A DNA stretch of 64,000 bases from Thauera phenolivorans. GTDB lineage: Bacteria > Pseudomonadota > Gammaproteobacteria > Burkholderiales > Rhodocyclaceae. Of this stretch, positions 60,179-64,000 are shown piece after piece; positions within the stretch are counted from its first letter, which is position 1, and every line of letters begins with the position of its first letter. The stretch is taken from assembly GCF_001696715.1 (NCBI RefSeq), contig NZ_MBFM01000002.1:332894-396893 (forward strand). Reading direction: 5' to 3'. Position numbers and translations under genes: made by a program. The notes beneath the pieces were generated by a model that was given only the letters and a program-made list of their open reading frames with translations, ran no database searches and was not told the origin of the DNA.

Positions 60179-60784
60179 ATGCAGTTTGACCTGCGCCGCT
60201 TCGCCCCCGCCACCGAACGCAACCGCGACTTCATCCTGCCGATCCTGCGGCGCGTGCTGCCCGACCGCGGCAGGGTGCTCGAGATCGGCAGCGGCACGGG
60301 CGAGCACGCGGTATATTTCGCCGCCCAACTGCCCGACCTCGAATGGCAGCCGAGCGAACGCGAGCCGGAGGCGCTCGCCTCGATCCAGTCCTGGATCGCG
60401 CATGCCGGCCTCGCCAACGTCGCCCCGCCCGTGCTGCTCGACGTCCTCGCGCCGACGTGGCCGCTGGCCGCGGCCGGCGCGCTGGTGTGCATCAACGTCA
60501 TCCACTATTCGCCCTGGGAATGCACGCCTGCCCTGTTCGAGGGCGCGGCGCGACTGCTGCCCGCCGGGGCGCCGATCTATGCCTACGGCCCCTACCGCCG
60601 CGGCGGTGCCCACACCGCGCCGAGCAACGAGGCCTTCGACGCGTGGCTGAAGCAGATCGACCCGCGCTTCGGGGTGCGCGACCTCGAGACGGTGGCCGAT
60701 ACCGCCGCAGCCTGCGGCTTCCGCCTCGACGAGGTGACGGCGATGCCGGCCAACAACTTCAGCCTCGTCTTCCGCCGCGAGTGA
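60179..60784 (+). CDS. DUF938 SAM-dependent methyltransferase-like protein
   Basis: A 201-aa class I methyltransferase fold. Motif I is VLEIGSGTGEHAVYFA (about 33-48), and a later INVIHYSPW segment is typical of DUF938. The substrate is unknown. It follows the hemerythrin gene by 16 bp. Confidence 0.87.
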   Translation: MQFDLRRFAPATERNRDFILPILRRVLPDRGRVLEIGSGTGEHAVYFAAQLPDLEWQPSEREPEALASIQSWIAHAGLANVAPPVLLDVLAPTWPLAAAGALVCINVIHYSPWECTPALFEGAARLLPAGAPIYAYGPYRRGGAHTAPSNEAFDAWLKQIDPRFGVRDLETVADTAAACGFRLDEVTAMPANNFSLVFRRE

Positions 60785-60893
60785 ATCGGCGCCGCCCGCA
60801 GCGCGAGGCGGCGCAGGAGCGCGAACCCGGGCACAATGGGCCGCGGTCGACCCTCGGGCCGGCCTTCCCCCATCGAGAGAAAAGGAGATCGAT

Positions 60894-61448
60894 ATGGCTT
60901 CCTACCGGATCGCCGTCATCGTCGGCAGCCTTCGGCGCGACTCGTTCAACCGCAAGTTCGCGACCGCGCTCGCCCGCCTGGGCCCGGCAGACTTCAGCTT
61001 CGTCCAGCTCGAAATCGGCGACCTGCCGCTCTACGACCAGGACGACGACGACAATCAGGCGGCGCCGGTCAAGCGCCTGAAATCCGAAATCGCCGCATCC
61101 CACGGGGTGATCTTCGTGACGCCTGAGTACAACCGCTCGATCCCGGGCGTGCTCAAGAATGCGATCGACCACGCCTCGCGGCCGTATGGCGACAGCTCGT
61201 GGAAGGACAAGCCGGCGGGCGTGATCGGGGTGTCGCCGGGCGCGATCGGCACCGCGCTCGCCCAGCAGCACCTGCGCAACATCCTCGCCTGTCTCGGCAT
61301 GCCGACGCTCGGCCTCCCGGAGGCTTTCATCCAGGCCAACGACAGCCTGTTCGACGCCGAGGGCAACATCGGCGAGCGTAGCCGCAAGTTCGTTCAGGGC
61401 TGGATGGACACCTACGCCGCCTGGGTGCGGCTGCACACCGGGGCGTGA
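60894..61448 (+). CDS. NADPH-dependent FMN reductase family protein
   Basis: A 184-aa flavodoxin-like flavoprotein. The phosphate-binding loop GSLRRDSFNRK (11-21) and PEYNRSIPGVLKNAIDHASRP (about 78-98) are typical of the ChrR/YieF/ArsH-like branch. Likely a quinone, azo or chromate reductase protecting against redox stress. ATG at 60894 has AAGGAG upstream. Confidence 0.92.
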   Translation: MASYRIAVIVGSLRRDSFNRKFATALARLGPADFSFVQLEIGDLPLYDQDDDDNQAAPVKRLKSEIAASHGVIFVTPEYNRSIPGVLKNAIDHASRPYGDSSWKDKPAGVIGVSPGAIGTALAQQHLRNILACLGMPTLGLPEAFIQANDSLFDAEGNIGERSRKFVQGWMDTYAAWVRLHTGA

Positions 61449-61452
61449 AGCC

Positions 61453-61478
61453 GGCGCCGGTCCGCAAGGGCCGGCGCC
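61453..61478. terminator. Hairpin between convergent flavin reductase and gshA genes
   Basis: GGCGCCGG (61453-61460) pairs with CCGGCGCC (61471-61478) across a 10-nt loop. There is no T run on either side, so it is at best a weak bidirectional terminator. Confidence 0.35.
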
Positions 61479-61485
61479 CGCCGAC

Positions 61486-63066
61486 TCAACAGCGGCTCGG
61501 GCCGACGGCCGCCATGTAGCGTGCGACATAGTCCGCGAAATCGCCCTCGTCGGTGCGTTCGATCTCCGCCTGCGCCGCCAGCGACTCACGCGCCGACTGC
61601 TCGAAGCCCTGCTCCGCCGCGGCCTCCAGCGGACGCCCGCGGAACCACTCGGTATGGCGCTCGCACTGCCGCAGGCCGAACTCGAGGAAGCCGAGCCGCT
61701 CGCTGCGCATTTCCGCCAGCACCCGCGCGGAGGGGGTCAGGGCCGGATCGGCCAGCTTGGCGCGCTGCAGCGCAACCGCCTGCGCGTGCGCCTCGCCGCC
61801 TTGCGCGCCGTCGAGCAGCCCCGCACACACGGTCACGCCCTCGAGCAGCGCCTCGCCCCACTTCCTGAGGCTGCGCGGCTCGCCGTTCTGCCGTAGCGAC
61901 AGACCGGGACGGCGCCCCTCCTTCACCGAGAGGGCGAAGTTCGCCGTGCTCTCACGGCATTCCGCACCGCACATCGTCGGACTCTCCTCGAGCGCACAGT
62001 AGAGCAGGAAGGCGTCGAGGAAGCGCGCGGTCGACAGCTCGATGCCGAGTGGCACGAAGGGATCGATGTCGAGGCAGCGCACCTCGACATACTGGACACC
62101 GCGGGCGCCGAGCGCCTGGATTGGCCGCTCGCAGCGCCGGGCGACGCGCTTGGGACGGATGGACGAGTAGAACTCGTTCTCGATCTGCAGCAGGTTGGTG
62201 TTCAGTTGCACCCACTCGCCGTTGCGCCGGGTGCCGATTGCCTCATACGGCGGGTACGGCGTCGACACCGCGCGCCGCAGGCTGTCGAGATAGGCCTCCA
62301 GGGTGTTGTAGCAGGGCTCGATGCTCGCCTGGGCATTGTTCTGGTAGCCGAGATCGCTCATGCGCAGGCTGGTCGCCCATGGCAGGTAAAGGGTGTTCTC
62401 GTCGAAGGGCTCGAGGTCGTGCACCCGGTCGCGCAGGAAACTCGCGCCGACCGCCGGCGAAGCGCCGAACAGGTACATCAGGAGCCAGCTGTAGCGGCGG
62501 AAGTTGCGGATCAGCGCGATGTAGCAGGCGGACTGGTGGGCGGCCGCCGAATTCGCGGCGGCAGCGCCGTCCAGCAACGGCCACAGCGCATCGGGCAGCG
62601 AGAAGTTGTAGTGGACGCCGGCGATGCACTGCATCGCCTTGCCGTAGCGCACCGCCAGCCCCTTGCGATACACATGCTTGATCTGGCCGCTGTGGCTGGT
62701 GCCGTACCAGGCAATCGGGATGTCGGCCTCGTCGGGGAGCTCGCAGGGCATCGACAGCGGCCAAAGGCGCTCGGCGCCGAGCCGGCCGTAGGTGAAACGG
62801 TGGATCGCATCGAGCTCGGCGAGCGTGTCCTCGGGATTCTCCTCGGCGGCGGTGATGAATTCCATCAGCGCCTCCGAGTAGTCGGTGGTGATCTGCGGAT
62901 GGGTGAGCGCCGATCCGAGTGCGACCGGGTGCGGGGTCGTCGCCAGGCGTGCATCGCGATCGACGCGCAGGCTCTCCTTTTCCAGACCGTGCCGGCAGTG
63001 GCGCAGCAGTTCGCGGGATTCGGCCGTGTCGAACAGCGCCACGCGGCGGGAGAAAAGTTCGCTCAA
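61486..63066 (-). CDS. gshA: Glutamate-cysteine ligase
   Basis: First enzyme of glutathione synthesis. The 526-aa length and patterns ([65 protein letters not shown]) match the gammaproteobacterial-type GshA. The start is TTG at 63066 with AGGAG 8 nt upstream; no in-frame ATG occurs before residue 68. No gshB is adjacent. Confidence 0.95.
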   Translation of the reverse strand: MSELFSRRVALFDTAESRELLRHCRHGLEKESLRVDRDARLATTPHPVALGSALTHPQITTDYSEALMEFITAAEENPEDTLAELDAIHRFTYGRLGAERLWPLSMPCELPDEADIPIAWYGTSHSGQIKHVYRKGLAVRYGKAMQCIAGVHYNFSLPDALWPLLDGAAAANSAAAHQSACYIALIRNFRRYSWLLMYLFGASPAVGASFLRDRVHDLEPFDENTLYLPWATSLRMSDLGYQNNAQASIEPCYNTLEAYLDSLRRAVSTPYPPYEAIGTRRNGEWVQLNTNLLQIENEFYSSIRPKRVARRCERPIQALGARGVQYVEVRCLDIDPFVPLGIELSTARFLDAFLLYCALEESPTMCGAECRESTANFALSVKEGRRPGLSLRQNGEPRSLRKWGEALLEGVTVCAGLLDGAQGGEAHAQAVALQRAKLADPALTPSARVLAEMRSERLGFLEFGLRQCERHTEWFRGRPLEAAAEQGFEQSARESLAAQAEIERTDEGDFADYVARYMAAVGPSRC

Positions 63067-63253
63067 AAGTCAGGCTCCTGTGTGCATTTGCCAGCACTAT
63101 GGGCACGCCGCAACGAGGATGCAAGAGGCAACTTGTCGGACGTGCGTGAAGGCCCTGCAAAGCAGCGAGCCCGCACGCGGCGGGCTCGCTGAAAAGTCGG
63201 TTGCCGGGGGGCGCAGATCGGCGTGCCGGCTACCCTGAGCAAGCGGACGGATT

Positions 63254-63781
63254 CTATCCTTCGGCGAGGAGGTCGGTGTAGTCGCCCACCTCGCCGCCAA
63301 TGACCTCCCGGGCGATGGCCGTCTCGGTCTCACTGCGTGTCTCGGCCACCAGCACGACCTGACCACTGACGATCGCGTCATGGACCAGGTCCGCCAGCGG
63401 CCCGGTCTTGCCGCCGCCCCCGGCGGTGGCACCGACGCCCGCACCGACGAGGGCGCCAATGCCGGCGCCCCAGCCCAGCATCGCCAGCGGCGCGAGAAGT
63501 GGACTGGCAATGAACAGGCTCGTGCTCCCCGCGACCAACGCGACCTGAGCAAGGGCGCCGAGCCCGGTGCCCACCGCGGTGCCGACGGCGCCATCGACGA
63601 GCACGTCCTTCAATACCGCGTTGCTGTCCTCTTTCGGTTCGGGAAGGGACTGCACCGACTCGGCGTCGAGCAGGTACAGCCGCTCGCGGGGCAAGCCACG
63701 CCCCAAGAGCAGGGAAAGCGCCCTTTCGGCGTCGACCCGGTTGGCGAAGAATCCGGATACGTGGTGGCGATAGTCGTTCAT
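63254..63781 (-). CDS. Glycine-rich membrane stress-type protein, function unknown
   Basis: A 175-aa protein. Residues 1-55 resemble the N-terminal fold of general-stress 17M-type proteins (YRHHVSGFFANRVDAERALSLLLGRGLP). A long Gly/Ala-rich hydrophobic region follows (about 63-130) with a glycine-zipper pattern (GWGAGIGALVGAGVGATAGGGG), likely spanning the membrane twice. A polar C-terminus (VVLVAETRSETETAIARE) completes it. ATG at 63781 follows AAGGAG. I do not know its function. Confidence 0.75.
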   Translation of the reverse strand: MNDYRHHVSGFFANRVDAERALSLLLGRGLPRERLYLLDAESVQSLPEPKEDSNAVLKDVLVDGAVGTAVGTGLGALAQVALVAGSTSLFIASPLLAPLAMLGWGAGIGALVGAGVGATAGGGGKTGPLADLVHDAIVSGQVVLVAETRSETETAIAREVIGGEVGDYTDLLAEG

Positions 63782-64000
63782 GCCTTGTCTCCTTGCGATG
63801 CTTCATCGACGAGAGCGCGAAACGGCAGCAAGCGGCAAGCCGCGGCGGCCGCATGCATTCGACCAGGGCGGTGCTCAGCGACTCACGCCGTTCCTACGGC
63901 GACCGCAACGCCGTCCGCGAAGCGAGCGCGAAATTCGCATTGCGACACATCCCAGATTAGCTCAATGTCCGGGGAAGCGCCGAGCCTGAGTTCCCGCCCC

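Noticed and set aside
63782-64000. Small plus-strand gene near 63780-63989
   Set aside because: No ribosome binding site, Arg/Pro-rich composition and overlap with the leader of the minus-strand gene; I see no gene in this end segment.

Overview
The window is high-GC chromosomal DNA of a respiratory, probably denitrifying betaproteobacterium. A cytochrome cd1 nitrite reductase cluster, a class I fumarase, a PpsA/PpsR pair, a DUF2863 protein, a type IV pilus tip operon and an aromatic-acid-type transporter together point to the Rhodocyclales (Thauera/Azoarcus/Aromatoleum-like). The genus is inferred from gene content only. No plasmid, phage or CRISPR signature is visible.

Layout. 1-7.3 kb: a tRNA 3' fragment and terminator, ppiD, a MASE1-CHASE-GGDEF diguanylate cyclase and clpB with a heat-shock-type promoter. 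7.3-17.1 kb: an acetate-type module on the minus strand, made of acsA, a small membrane protein, a symporter-fused histidine kinase, a CheY-like receiver, a membrane pseudokinase fused to a DEDDh exonuclease, and a Na+/solute symporter. 17.4-21.1 kb: fumarase and an MFS transporter with a fused Usp-like domain. 21.2-26.3 kb: ppsA diverging from ppsR, then DUF2863 and msrB. 26.5-30.4 kb: a hydroxyacid dehydrogenase, a thiolase, a CobD-like protein and a Nudix CoA pyrophosphatase. 30.6-38.6 kb: a minor pilin/PilY1 operon. 38.7-40.4 kb: a retropepsin-like protease and an ankyrin protein. 40.4-47.1 kb: nirS-C-F-DL-G-H diverging from nirE across an FNR/DNR-like box. 47.3-56.2 kb: a CBS/DUF294 protein, a MATE transporter, thiM, pncB, an SDR, DUF393 and metNIQ. 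56.5-61.4 kb: a Cys/Met PLP enzyme, a B12-type radical SAM protein, bacteriohemerythrin, a DUF938 methyltransferase and a flavin reductase. 61.5-63.8 kb: gshA and a glycine-rich membrane protein.

How the genes connect. The acetate module combines activation (AcsA), uptake (symporter) and signalling (symporter-kinase plus receiver). The exonuclease fusion is its strangest component. PpsA/PpsR, fumarase and the thiolase fit gluconeogenic growth on acetate or other C2/C4 substrates. The nir cluster encodes nitrite reductase and much of heme d1 synthesis, but nirJ and nirN are not here. The pilus operon encodes the tip complex that primes type IV pili.

A dispersed family of short palindromic repeats (about 16 units at six loci) fills many intergenic gaps. 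Its stems covary, as expected of REP elements. Several genes use GTG or TTG starts supported by good Shine-Dalgarno sequences. All function calls come from reading the sequence and general family knowledge; no database search was run.
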